From CAVQCT01 sp964371785 (GTDB lineage Bacteria > Zixibacteria > MSB-5A5 > GN15 > FEB-12): a DNA stretch of 64,000 nucleotides. The stretch's first letter is position 1. Each line of letters starts with the position of its first letter. The translations under genes and the position numbers were made by a program. The notes beneath the pieces are model-generated. The model was not told the DNA's origin and made no database searches. It saw only the letters and a list, made by a program, of their open reading frames with translations. Below, piece by piece: positions 35,095 to 43,851 of this stretch. The stretch spans positions 124,001-188,000 of the forward strand of contig CAYJOL010000005.1 in assembly GCA_964371785.1 (NCBI GenBank), written 5' to 3'.

Positions 35095-36534
35095 CTATTT
35101 GTTCGTCTTTAGCCGCTCTTCGATGTAACTGACCAAGCTCGAAGCCGGAATCGTCTCCTGAATCTCATCTGCCTTCAACCATTCCTCACGGTCAGTAGTT
35201 TCCATCGCTTTCTGTTTTCCTGCCGCCAGGTTCTTTACAGTAAGTGTCCCCGCCTCGAATTCTTCCGAGCCGGCGATGACCGCAAATGGTATCCCTACTT
35301 TATCGCCGTACTTGATCTGCTTTGTCAAATTCTTGGTGTCTCCGGCAAAAATCTCCGACGGTATACCGGCATTCCGCAACTGCCGGAGGATTCTCAAATA
35401 GTCTGACAACCGCTCCCGGTCCATCACGGTCACCAGCACTTCGGACGTAGACTCTTTTAGTTCGATTTTCTTGAGCTGAATCAGAGCCGCTAACAGTCGG
35501 TCGATGCCGACTGAGGCACCCACCGCCGGTACCGAGCGACCGGAAAATCGATCGACCAGATTGTCGTACCGGCCACCGGCGAAAACCGATCCAAACTCGG
35601 GAAGATCAAGCAGGATCGTCTCGAACACCGGCCCGGTGTAGTAGCCGAGTCCCCGGACGATAGTCAGATCAATCTCCGCCCGGGATAGATTGATTTCCAT
35701 ATCAGCCAGTATTCCGAGTATCTTCCGGAGTTCATCCAGTCCCTCTTCAGAGGCTTGAATCTTCCCCATCAACGCCTCCGCCTTATCCAATGCTGCCGCG
35801 CCCTTCGTTGCGGCGATATCCAGAAATCCGGCTATCTGCCCGATCTGCGCATCGGTGAGTCCAAGGCCCTTTATTTTGTCGCCGGATGTATCGACCCGGC
35901 CCGGCCCCAGTTCCCGCATCACAGCGTCCTGCCCCTGCTTTTCCAATTTGTCTATCACACGCATCACATCCGGACCTTTGTCATCCGGAACTCCCGCATA
36001 CTTGATGAGCCCGTTCAGTATTTTTCGGTTGGAAAAACGGACTTTGAAATTATCGACGCCGAGATGCTCAAATGTTGTAATCATGGCCGCGATTATTTCG
36101 GCATCGGCGAGGAGATTTTGTGCGCCGACGATGTCGATGTCAAACTGCATGAATTCTCGGAACCGACCAGGCCCCGGTTTGTCAACTCGCCAGACATTGC
36201 CATATTGATACCTTCTGAACGGGAGAGCTAAATCCTGATTCGAGGCAACATATCGTGCCAGCGAGAGCGTGAGCTCGTAGCGCAGGGCCATGTCTACTTC
36301 ATCGGGCCCCCTGAAACCAAACAGTTCGTTAAGGGAATCCTCGTTATAGTGCGAGCCAAGCAGCACGTCAGCGCATTCGACCGACGCGGTCTGCAACGGC
36401 AGAAAACCCATCAATTCGACAGCCTCCCGGATTCGAGAAATCATACGCTCCCGGGCAATCTGCTCGGAAGGCGGGTAGTCCCGGAATCCTTTAAGAAGCT
36501 GAGGCTTTACCTTATACTGTTTTTCACCTGTCAT
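35095..36534 (-). CDS. hisS: Histidyl-tRNA synthetase
   Basis: A 479-residue class II aminoacyl-tRNA synthetase that charges tRNA-His. 'KGFRDYPP' opens the catalytic domain, motif 2 is 'RYQYGNVWRVDKPGPGRFREFMQFDID', the His-binding loop is 'RGLGYYTGPVFE', and motif 3 is 'ASVGIDRLLAAL'. The C-terminal anticodon-binding domain ('VLVTVMDRERLSDYLRILRQLR') follows. It is somewhat longer than the bacterial average (about 420), with an extra helical stretch around 170-260. It is not overlapped with neighbours; the ROK gene lies 49 bases downstream. Confidence 0.96.
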   Translation of the reverse strand: MTGEKQYKVKPQLLKGFRDYPPSEQIARERMISRIREAVELMGFLPLQTASVECADVLLGSHYNEDSLNELFGFRGPDEVDMALRYELTLSLARYVASNQDLALPFRRYQYGNVWRVDKPGPGRFREFMQFDIDIVGAQNLLADAEIIAAMITTFEHLGVDNFKVRFSNRKILNGLIKYAGVPDDKGPDVMRVIDKLEKQGQDAVMRELGPGRVDTSGDKIKGLGLTDAQIGQIAGFLDIAATKGAAALDKAEALMGKIQASEEGLDELRKILGILADMEINLSRAEIDLTIVRGLGYYTGPVFETILLDLPEFGSVFAGGRYDNLVDRFSGRSVPAVGASVGIDRLLAALIQLKKIELKESTSEVLVTVMDRERLSDYLRILRQLRNAGIPSEIFAGDTKNLTKQIKYGDKVGIPFAVIAGSEEFEAGTLTVKNLAAGKQKAMETTDREEWLKADEIQETIPASSLVSYIEERLKTNK

Positions 36535-36635
36535 AGGGCTTTGATTATGCCTTTCCGTTTACTCCGAAGCGACCAATTTAGAGCATTTTAAGGAAAAATG
36601 AAACCGTTTTTTGAAAGGCGAGCAGTCACTGTTGG

Positions 36636-37382
36636 TTAGCTGCGGGCGGATGACCGGGGAGCGTTTTGTTCGATCGCTTCCATTATTTTTTCCAGCATCA
36701 GGTCCGGATCCTGATCAAAGTCGACTTCCAGCGGCGGCTTGAAACGCATCGATAGCTGATGGCCGATCCCCCGAAGCCAGATGCCCTTCTTGGAAAAGAC
36801 ACTCGAAAAACCGTCGAGCACGACCGGTACTACAACCGGATGGTACTGGCGAATGAGATGGGTCACCCCTCGTCTTCCGGGCGCGAAGGGAGTAGTCGTA
36901 CCCTGGGGGAAAGTTACCACCCATCCGTTGTCGAGAGCCGTGGCAATATTGCTGAAGTCCTTCATCTTGGCCTGGCGTTTCACTTCCCGATTGGCCTCAC
37001 GCCACGTTCGCTGGACAGAAACCGAACCCGCATACGCGAGGACCCTCGGCAGCAGCCCCGAACGCATCGTCTCCTCGGCTGCAACAAAATACACGCTCAG
37101 GCGGGGATCAAGCAGGTAGATCGGATTAGAAAGACTACCGCGGAAGCCCCATTTCACGCTGCTGAACACATGAAACATTGAAATGACATCGGCAAAATAC
37201 GTCTGATGATTGGAAACGAACAGGACATTGTCTTTCGGCAACCTGGCAAGATGCTCTGTGCCGCTGACCTGAATTCGGTTGAACCACTTCAGCGCCGGAT
37301 AGGTAACCACGCCGACCAGCAGAAAGAGTAGCCGCTTGAGAATGACTATGTGCCCAAGGACATCTTTTTTCAACAGACTCAT
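36636..37382 (-). CDS. PlsC-like 1-acyl-glycerol-phosphate acyltransferase
   Basis: A 248-residue membrane-associated acyltransferase. After an N-terminal helix the catalytic segment reads 'VSNHQTYFADVISMF': the His and Asp are separated by five residues, where the common motif has four. The second conserved block is 'FPQGTTTPFAPGRRGV', matching the FPEGT block. I believe this HX5D spelling is shared by a Bacteroidetes-like subgroup. It would acylate lysophosphatidate or a related lipid. It is divergent from the C1 peptidase gene and separated from hisS by 101 bases. Confidence 0.85.
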   Translation of the reverse strand: MSLLKKDVLGHIVILKRLLFLLVGVVTYPALKWFNRIQVSGTEHLARLPKDNVLFVSNHQTYFADVISMFHVFSSVKWGFRGSLSNPIYLLDPRLSVYFVAAEETMRSGLLPRVLAYAGSVSVQRTWREANREVKRQAKMKDFSNIATALDNGWVVTFPQGTTTPFAPGRRGVTHLIRQYHPVVVPVVLDGFSSVFSKKGIWLRGIGHQLSMRFKPPLEVDFDQDPDLMLEKIMEAIEQNAPRSSARS

Positions 37383-37601
37383 CGAGTTCTTCTCCCGTCC
37401 GAATCTGGGTCCCGGTCATTCGTATTCTTAGAGAATACGACCAAAAAGCAAAACATATAAAGTCGAATTCATAACGAATTGGCAATAGTTTTATCCGCCG
37501 ACAGCATACACCGCGAACCGCCGTAAGCGCACCGCACAGAGCAATTGCTTGCCTTTTTTGTCCGGAATGCGTAACTTTGTCGATTAACCAAAGGAGCATC
37601 C

Positions 37602-39020
37602 ATGAGATCTGCCCGCAGAGTTTCCGTAACCATTGTGGCACTGAGCTTGTGTCTGAGTCTGAAAGTATCGGCCGCCGATGGCGCGCTCGACCAGAGTCTG
37701 CTCATACAATATGAAAAACAGATCACCGATAGTGCCGGCACTCAACGAATCATCAACGCCGTTGCCAATAATGACATCAGGAACCTGTCCCTCAACCGTA
37801 ACAAGTTGATAAATCATGACAAGCTCTTCAATTTCAAGCTGAAAACAAGTGGGATCGTAAACCAGCAGAGCTCCGGCCGATGCTGGATGTTCGCGGGCAA
37901 TAATGTATTTGCGCCGAAGATGATGACCAAGCTTCAGATGTCTGAATTTGAACTCTCCGAACCTTATCTCACTTTTTATGACAAGATGGAGAAGGCGAAT
38001 TTCTTTTTGGAGCGGATAATTGAGCTGCGCGATAAACCGCTCGACGATCGCTCACTGCAAGGAGAGATTGATAACTCGTTTGGCGATGGCGGGTGGTGGA
38101 CATATTTTCAGGACCTGGTCAGCAAGTATGGTGTCGTTCCGCTTTCGGTGATGCCGGAGACAAAACAGTCGAGCGCGACCGGTAATATCAATAATCTGGC
38201 CCAGACGTTACTTCGCGGTGATGCGGCGGAACTTCGCCAGATGTACAAAAACAGCAAATCGGTAAAACAACTTCGCGCCCGTAAGGAGCAGATGCTTGGC
38301 GACATTTACAAGCTCCTGGTGTACAATTATGGTGAACCTCCGAAAGAATTCACTTTCCGGTATGAAACAAAAAAAGACACGGTCACAGCGATTACCGAAG
38401 GTACGTATACACCCGTGTCATTCTTCAAGGAGTTTTTTGGCGATACACTCCCTCAATATGTGGCGTTAGTAGACAACCCGACCATGCCGTACGACAGCCT
38501 ATACCTCATGGAGGCCAGTCGGAACATCTATGAACGGCCCGACCAAGTTGTACTGAATCTACCGATTGACAAGCTCAAACAATATGCACAGAAGTCGCTG
38601 CTCGACAGCCAGGCCGTCTGGTTTGCCTGCGATGTCGGACAGCAGAATTACCGTGATTCGGCTATAATGGCTGATCAGATTTATGATTACAATACCACTT
38701 TCGGGATGAACTTCACGCTGTCAAAGGCGGATCGGATAAGTTATCACGAAATCACTCCGAATCATGCGATGGTGCTGACCGGCGTGGATACGACCGACTC
38801 AGGACAGCCTGATAAATGGCTGGTTGAAAACAGCTGGGGGACCAAGAACGGCGACAAAGGTTTCTGGTATATGTATCCGGACTGGTTTGACCAATACGTG
38901 CTCATGATTGTAGTGGACAAGAAGATGCTTAGTGACGAAGATCAGCGGAAATTCAGTCAGAAACCGCACAAGATCTCCGATTGGCAGCCGTTTTTCCGGG
39001 CACTTCGCAATTTGAATTAG
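37602..39020 (+). CDS. Exported bleomycin-hydrolase/PepC-type C1 peptidase
   Basis: A 472-residue papain-fold aminopeptidase of the PepC/bleomycin-hydrolase family. The catalytic Cys lies in 'QSSGRCWMFAG' (Cys94), His in 'TPNHAMVLTGVD' (about 387) and Asn in 'VENSWGTKNGDKGFW' (about 410). A signal peptide ends near residue 25 ('VSAADGA'), which is unusual because characterised PepC is cytoplasmic, so a periplasmic role is predicted. The start has a good AAGGAG box. The FAD oxidase gene begins five bases after its stop. Confidence 0.93.
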   Translation: MRSARRVSVTIVALSLCLSLKVSAADGALDQSLLIQYEKQITDSAGTQRIINAVANNDIRNLSLNRNKLINHDKLFNFKLKTSGIVNQQSSGRCWMFAGNNVFAPKMMTKLQMSEFELSEPYLTFYDKMEKANFFLERIIELRDKPLDDRSLQGEIDNSFGDGGWWTYFQDLVSKYGVVPLSVMPETKQSSATGNINNLAQTLLRGDAAELRQMYKNSKSVKQLRARKEQMLGDIYKLLVYNYGEPPKEFTFRYETKKDTVTAITEGTYTPVSFFKEFFGDTLPQYVALVDNPTMPYDSLYLMEASRNIYERPDQVVLNLPIDKLKQYAQKSLLDSQAVWFACDVGQQNYRDSAIMADQIYDYNTTFGMNFTLSKADRISYHEITPNHAMVLTGVDTTDSGQPDKWLVENSWGTKNGDKGFWYMYPDWFDQYVLMIVVDKKMLSDEDQRKFSQKPHKISDWQPFFRALRNLN

Positions 39021-39025
39021 CAGGT

Positions 39026-40387
39026 ATGAGTATTCTAGATAGACTGGCGGGAATCGTCCCGGCTGATAGATTCTCGACACAGGCCGATAATCTCGCGGTG
39101 GTTGCTCGCGACGAATCGACGTTGCCCGCCGTCACACCGCTGGCCGTCGTTTGGGCGCTTAATGCTGAAGAGATTGCGAAGATTGTGACGGCCTGCTACC
39201 AGGAACGCGTTCCCTTGACTACCAGAGGCGCCGGAAGCGCGCTTGAAGGCTCGACCATTCCGCTCGCAAACGGAATCGTGCTCGACCTGAGCCGGATGAC
39301 CCAGATTGTCAATCTGTGGCCCGACGACCTTCAAGTCCAGGTCGAACCGGGGATAATCTACGACCACCTAAATGCAAAGCTAAAGAACGACGGCCTATTC
39401 TTTCCCCCGTCGCCGGGAGGCTCAGGCGACATCGCTACAGTCGGTGGTATGGTGTCGACCAATGCGAGCGGGATCTACTCGGTCAAGTACGGCGGCACAC
39501 GCGAATACGTGCTGGCACTGGAAATAGTCACCGGAACCGGTGCGAAAATGCGGATTGGCAACCGAGCGATCAAGCGGTCGAGCGGCTATAATCTGGTCGA
39601 TTTAGTTTCGGGATCCGAAGGTACGCTTGCGGTTATCACCTCCATTATCATCAGGTTAGCCGGACTTCCTGAAGGACGACTTCAAACAGCCTTCAAGTTT
39701 GATACCGAAAGCAATGCTGCACGGGCAGTCTCCGAAATGCGTAAATATGGACTGGATATTGCCGCGATAGAATTTCTGGACCGCGAAGTCATGAAAGCTC
39801 TCAATCTGCTGAAGAATTATGGCCTTGAAGAAGTTCCGGCGCTCTTTCTTGAGTTCCATGGTCCCGAAGCCGTGACGCAGTCCAACAACGAACTTGCCGA
39901 GTCGATTTGCCAGGAGCTGAACGGGACGCGCCTGGAGCTTGGCGAAGGTAAACGTCCGTGGGAGATTCGACATTTCGTCACGGATGCTATCAAGTATCGC
40001 CGTCCGGGATACACGATCATTCGCAATGACGTCGCCTTCCCGATATCACACCTTCCTGATATGGTAGACTTCTGTCATCGTTTGGGCGCCGAGAGCGGCA
40101 TTATGATCCATACGTTTGGCCACGTGGGCCTGGGCTTGTTGCATGCGCTTATACTGGCCCGGAAGGAAGTTGCCGATGAATGGGACCGGGCTATGGAACT
40201 CAATGACAAGATTATCAGAAAGACTGTCGAACTCGACGGTACAATTTCCGGAGAACACGGAATTGGCTTGGGGCACAAGAACCTGTTTGCGCTGGAGCAT
40301 GGTGACTCGATTGAGCTCATGCGAAGCATAAAACGACAGTTTGACCCTGCGAATATCCTCAACCCAGGCAAGATCTTTGATCTATAG
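39026..40387 (+). CDS. FAD-linked oxidase, GlcD family
   Basis: A 453-residue flavoenzyme of the glycolate oxidase / D-lactate dehydrogenase family (FAD_binding_4 plus FAD-oxidase C). The FAD site 'PLTTRGAGSALEGSTIPLANGIVLDLSRM' and 'PPSPGGSGDIATVGGMVSTNASG' are in the first 150 residues; the C-terminal domain ends 'GTISGEHGIGLGHKNL' and 'FDPANILNPGKIF', the hallmark of the group. ATG 39026 is chosen over ATG 38981, which lies inside the upstream gene and lacks a ribosome site. It follows the peptidase gene after five bases. The exact 2-hydroxy acid is not determined. Confidence 0.92.
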   Translation: MSILDRLAGIVPADRFSTQADNLAVVARDESTLPAVTPLAVVWALNAEEIAKIVTACYQERVPLTTRGAGSALEGSTIPLANGIVLDLSRMTQIVNLWPDDLQVQVEPGIIYDHLNAKLKNDGLFFPPSPGGSGDIATVGGMVSTNASGIYSVKYGGTREYVLALEIVTGTGAKMRIGNRAIKRSSGYNLVDLVSGSEGTLAVITSIIIRLAGLPEGRLQTAFKFDTESNAARAVSEMRKYGLDIAAIEFLDREVMKALNLLKNYGLEEVPALFLEFHGPEAVTQSNNELAESICQELNGTRLELGEGKRPWEIRHFVTDAIKYRRPGYTIIRNDVAFPISHLPDMVDFCHRLGAESGIMIHTFGHVGLGLLHALILARKEVADEWDRAMELNDKIIRKTVELDGTISGEHGIGLGHKNLFALEHGDSIELMRSIKRQFDPANILNPGKIFDL

Positions 40388-40564
40388 GTTGTCTGTTACT
40401 TTTATCCGATCCAAACAGCAATTCCCCTCCCCCTGAAACAAATCTCCAATACCCTCTGTTTATATACGTAATACTTCTTGTCTGCACCTTACCTCGATAT
40501 TTAGCCGTTTGGTAACCGGGAGAAGATAATCAGTATACAACCCCATAGAGGAGCTAATTGGAAT

Positions 40565-42025
40565 ATGAATCGTGTTTCAGCAATCCTGACAATTGCCTTA
40601 ATCCTGCCGGCCGTCGCCTGCTCGGACGACAATACATCCGGAAAGACGTCTGGAAATACCGCCGCGACACCAATCACTGCACAGCTTGTTGTACAAGGTC
40701 TCTCTCAGCCGCTTTATGTAGGCTCGCCGCCGAATGACCAGAACCGCCTGTTTATAGTCGAACGGACCGGCCGGATCAAGATTTACAAAAACGGAGGAGT
40801 GTTATCACGGCCCTTCCTCGACTTATCAGGGAAAGTCAGTACTGACAACGCCGAACGAGGCTTGCTCGGCCTGGCCTTTCACCCGAATTTTTCATCCAAC
40901 GGATTCTTGTATGTGAACTACACGGACCAGTCGGGAAACACGAATATCTCCCGCTTCACTGTTTCGGCATCGGATCCTGATTCGGCCGTGCTGACCAGCG
41001 AGAAAGTTCTGCTCCACGTCATTCAGCCTTACGCGAACCATAATGCCGGCATGCTTGAATTCGGGCCCAACGACGGCTTTCTCTATTTCGGTCTCGGTGA
41101 TGGCGGCTCGTCCGGTGATCCACAAAATCGGGCGCAGAACCTGGACTCCTTGCTGGGGAAATTGCTTCGAATCGATGTTAACTCCGGTGATCCCTACGCA
41201 GTTCCATCCAACAATCCGTTTGTAGGCAATCCGAACGCCAGGCCGGAGGTCTGGGCTTATGGATTACGGAACCCCTGGCGGTTTAGTTTCGATCGGCAGA
41301 CCGGTGATTTGTACATCGGCGATGTCGGCCAGAATGAGGTTGAGGAGGTTGATTTCCAAGCTGCCAGTAGCACCGGGGGCCAGAATTATGGCTGGCGGCT
41401 GATGGAGGGCGATCGTTGCTACAACCCGTCGACCAACTGCAATCCCGGTGGATTGACATTACCGATTCAGACTTACTATCATTCTGACCCGGGCAACCCC
41501 TGCTCGATTACCGGAGGCTATGTATACCGCGGTTGCGCTATCCCTGACTTGTCGGGCACGTATTTCTATGCGGATTACTGCTACGGCCATGTTTGGAGTT
41601 TTAGATATAACGGTTCGACAAAGACGGAGTGGCAGGACCGGACCAGCGAATTGGGCATCAGCAATCTGGCGATTTCATCTTTCGGCGAAGATGCGGCCGG
41701 TGAGATTTACATAGTAGATCTGAATGGCAATATCTATAAGATTGTCCCGGACGGAGTGGCGTCGCAATGTAATATCAATTGCTGTCAGGGCATCCGTGGG
41801 AATGTCGATCAGGATCCGCAGAACCAGGTCGATATTGGAGATGTCGTCTATCTCGTCGAATTTATGTTCGCGGCGGGGCCGGCGCCGGTGTGTGCGCCCG
41901 CAGCCAATATCGATGCCAGCGCAGACGGCGCGGTCGACATCTCTGATCTAGTCTATTTTGTTGAGTACATGTTTAGCGGCGGGCCCACCCCTTCGAGTTG
42001 CCCAACCATGTTCGCGGCCCAATAG
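40565..42025 (+). CDS. PQQ-dependent sugar-dehydrogenase-type lipoprotein with dockerin-like tail
   Basis: A 486-residue secreted protein. The signal peptide ends in 'LPAVACSDD', a lipobox. The main part (about 40-380) is the soluble glucose/sorbosone dehydrogenase beta-propeller: 'ERTGRIKIYKNG', 'ERGLLGLAFHPNF', 'HNAGMLEFGPNDGFLYFGLGD' and 'EVWAYGLRNPWRFSFD' are family motifs, and the His residues that anchor PQQ lie in them. After residue 405 two dockerin-like Ca2+-loop units ('NVDQDPQNQVDIGDVVYLVE' and 'NIDASADGAVDISDLVYFVE') end in 'GGPTPSSCP'. Such tails are common on exported proteins of uncultured FCB-type bacteria. Cys pairs in the propeller suggest disulfides. Cofactor use is inferred. 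Confidence 0.9.
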   Translation: MNRVSAILTIALILPAVACSDDNTSGKTSGNTAATPITAQLVVQGLSQPLYVGSPPNDQNRLFIVERTGRIKIYKNGGVLSRPFLDLSGKVSTDNAERGLLGLAFHPNFSSNGFLYVNYTDQSGNTNISRFTVSASDPDSAVLTSEKVLLHVIQPYANHNAGMLEFGPNDGFLYFGLGDGGSSGDPQNRAQNLDSLLGKLLRIDVNSGDPYAVPSNNPFVGNPNARPEVWAYGLRNPWRFSFDRQTGDLYIGDVGQNEVEEVDFQAASSTGGQNYGWRLMEGDRCYNPSTNCNPGGLTLPIQTYYHSDPGNPCSITGGYVYRGCAIPDLSGTYFYADYCYGHVWSFRYNGSTKTEWQDRTSELGISNLAISSFGEDAAGEIYIVDLNGNIYKIVPDGVASQCNINCCQGIRGNVDQDPQNQVDIGDVVYLVEFMFAAGPAPVCAPAANIDASADGAVDISDLVYFVEYMFSGGPTPSSCPTMFAAQ

Positions 42026-42117
42026 AGCGCTCAACTAACCTGCATTTCTTACGGCATTCGGGTAGGCGCGAAACCGAACGTCTGTTTGTGCAACTTCAAA
42101 CATGGAGGGTTTTGCTC

Positions 42118-42861
42118 GTGCAAAAACCTAGTCCTCTCGCGTTGTGCTTGTTGAGCCTGATGGCGATTGTCGGCGCATCAGCACTAGCAGCCTCTCGGCT
42201 CACGCTTCCGGAGACTTCGTTTGACTTCGGCTATGTCCCCCAGCATGCCAAAGTCTCGCACGTCTTCTGGTTGAAGTCTACTGGTGATGATTCCCTCAAA
42301 ATTCTGAAAGTCATCCCGGGCTGCGGCTGTACCCAGGTTCCGTTAGAGAAGCAGGAGTTAGCCGCCGGCGACAGTACCAAGCTGGAAGTCATTTTTTCCA
42401 CAGGCAGTTACACGTATCGAGTAACGAAGCAACCGAAAATTCAGACGAACGAAGGGCCGCCGGACAAAGCAGTCTCGATCTTGTGTAACGTGGTGACCAG
42501 GCCGGACTCAACTTACCCGCTGGTGATCGATCCCTATAAACTCGATCTGACTCAGTTCGGAGACAGCGTTCGCGACAGAATGTCTTTCCAAATCAGGAAT
42601 GTCTCGGATCAGAAACTTGATCTGTCGCTGGTAAGTCTTCCGAGTGATTTCTTCACGGTCAGCATGCCGGCCACAGTTGAGCCGGGCCGGACGATCGAAG
42701 CCAGGATCAAATTGAACAAGACAGCTCTTAACAAGGACTTCGATAAGTCATTTACGATCGAATTGAGTGACCAGGGACACACGCGTTTCACCGTACCGGT
42801 AAAACGCGATATTCTTCCGAGCACTCAGGCCGATGTCTCAGCCATGCCGGACAGTCACTGA
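42118..42861 (+). CDS. Exported DUF1573-family protein, CGC type
   Basis: A 247-residue exported protein. A signal peptide ends near 'ALAASR', and the mature chain begins with the DUF1573 signature 'LPETSFDFGYVPQHAKVSHVFW' and continues to 'KVIPGCGCTQVPLE', with the CxC pair at residues 69 and 71, then a second Ig-like half ('IDPYKLDLTQFGD'). GTG 42118 is selected because GGAGGG lies eight bases upstream, and the resulting numbering aligns exactly with the gene at 43852. The function of this family is unknown. It is followed by a terminator. Confidence 0.9.
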   Translation: MQKPSPLALCLLSLMAIVGASALAASRLTLPETSFDFGYVPQHAKVSHVFWLKSTGDDSLKILKVIPGCGCTQVPLEKQELAAGDSTKLEVIFSTGSYTYRVTKQPKIQTNEGPPDKAVSILCNVVTRPDSTYPLVIDPYKLDLTQFGDSVRDRMSFQIRNVSDQKLDLSLVSLPSDFFTVSMPATVEPGRTIEARIKLNKTALNKDFDKSFTIELSDQGHTRFTVPVKRDILPSTQADVSAMPDSH

Positions 42862-42919
42862 TTAGCTGGTTCGGCCTACTGGGGACAGGCGCTGGCGGTG
42901 CTTTGAAAAGAGAACCGGA

Positions 42920-42940
42920 AGAGCCTGCGGCTCTCCTCTT
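42920..42940 (+). terminator. Rho-independent terminator after the first DUF1573 gene
   Basis: A stem AGAGCC/GGCTCT with loop TGC is enclosed by outer AAAAGAG/CTCTTTT pairing and followed by a run of T, about 60 bases after the stop codon. Confidence 0.8.
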
Positions 42941-43100
42941 TTTGGTGGTTTCTCCTCCGGATGATAGACTAATTTGGGACAGAATACGCCGGCACCGGCT
43001 CATGTATCGACGGGCGAATCGGCTCTTGACTAAGCTATTAGATGTAATATATTTATCCAAACATGGAACAATTGTCGCCGCTTGCATATAATAGAATAGT

Positions 43101-43823
43101 ATGAGACAGGTAACGGGATTAGCCTTACTATTTGTGGGTATTATGGCCTCGGCCGGCTGGGCACAGCCCAAGTTGGAAATTCCGGGTAACTCGTTTGATT
43201 TCGGTTTGGTACCTCAGAGTTGTACGATCAGCCAGTTTTTCTGGTTCAAATCAACCGGCACTGACACCCTCAAAATAAAGCAGATAAAGACAGGATGTAC
43301 TTGTGCTCTTATGCCGATGGAACGTGACTGGATCGCCCCCGGCGACAGCATGAAAGTCGGGATCTACTGGGAAATGGGCAAGGAACTCAATGCTATTGGG
43401 CGGTTTCCCTACATTTTCACCAACGCCCAAGCCGACCCTTACCGTATGTATCTTACGGGCTACATTGTTAAATCAGGCGACTCCCTACGGCCTGTCTCGG
43501 TAAGCCCTTATAAGTTCGAATTGACCAAATATGGAGACCACACGGTCGACAGCATGGCTTTTACGCTAACGAATCACAGTGACAGGGCCCTGGCCGTCAG
43601 ACTGGTTTCTTATCCGCTTGAAGAGTGCGATGTATTCATTCCTTCGCCCCTCAAAGCCGGCGGTACTGCGGTTGGTTACATTAAAGTTCGCCCGGAATTT
43701 CTCGACAAAGAATTCAAGAGATCGATTACGTTACAGGCGGATGACGGCAAGGATTCCCGGGTGACCCTGCCGGTTCGACGCAAGTTTTTTGTAAGTGAAC
43801 AATCATCTAACCTCGGAAACTAG
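43101..43823 (+). CDS. Exported DUF1573-like protein, CTC type
   Basis: A 240-residue exported protein related to its neighbours. A signal peptide ends near 'AGWAQP'; 'IPGNSFDFGLVPQS' and 'FFWFKSTGTDTLKI' give the DUF1573 opening. The motif 'IKTGCTCALMP' carries the CxC at residues 66 and 68. The second half ('VSPYKFELTKYGDHTVDSMAF') has the same Ig-like repeat as the other members. It is 28 bases upstream of the TGA-interrupted copy on the same strand, so the two are likely co-transcribed. Confidence 0.88.
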   Translation: MRQVTGLALLFVGIMASAGWAQPKLEIPGNSFDFGLVPQSCTISQFFWFKSTGTDTLKIKQIKTGCTCALMPMERDWIAPGDSMKVGIYWEMGKELNAIGRFPYIFTNAQADPYRMYLTGYIVKSGDSLRPVSVSPYKFELTKYGDHTVDSMAFTLTNHSDRALAVRLVSYPLEECDVFIPSPLKAGGTAVGYIKVRPEFLDKEFKRSITLQADDGKDSRVTLPVRRKFFVSEQSSNLGN

Positions 43824-43851
43824 CAAACCCTATAGGATAGAGAGCAACGGT

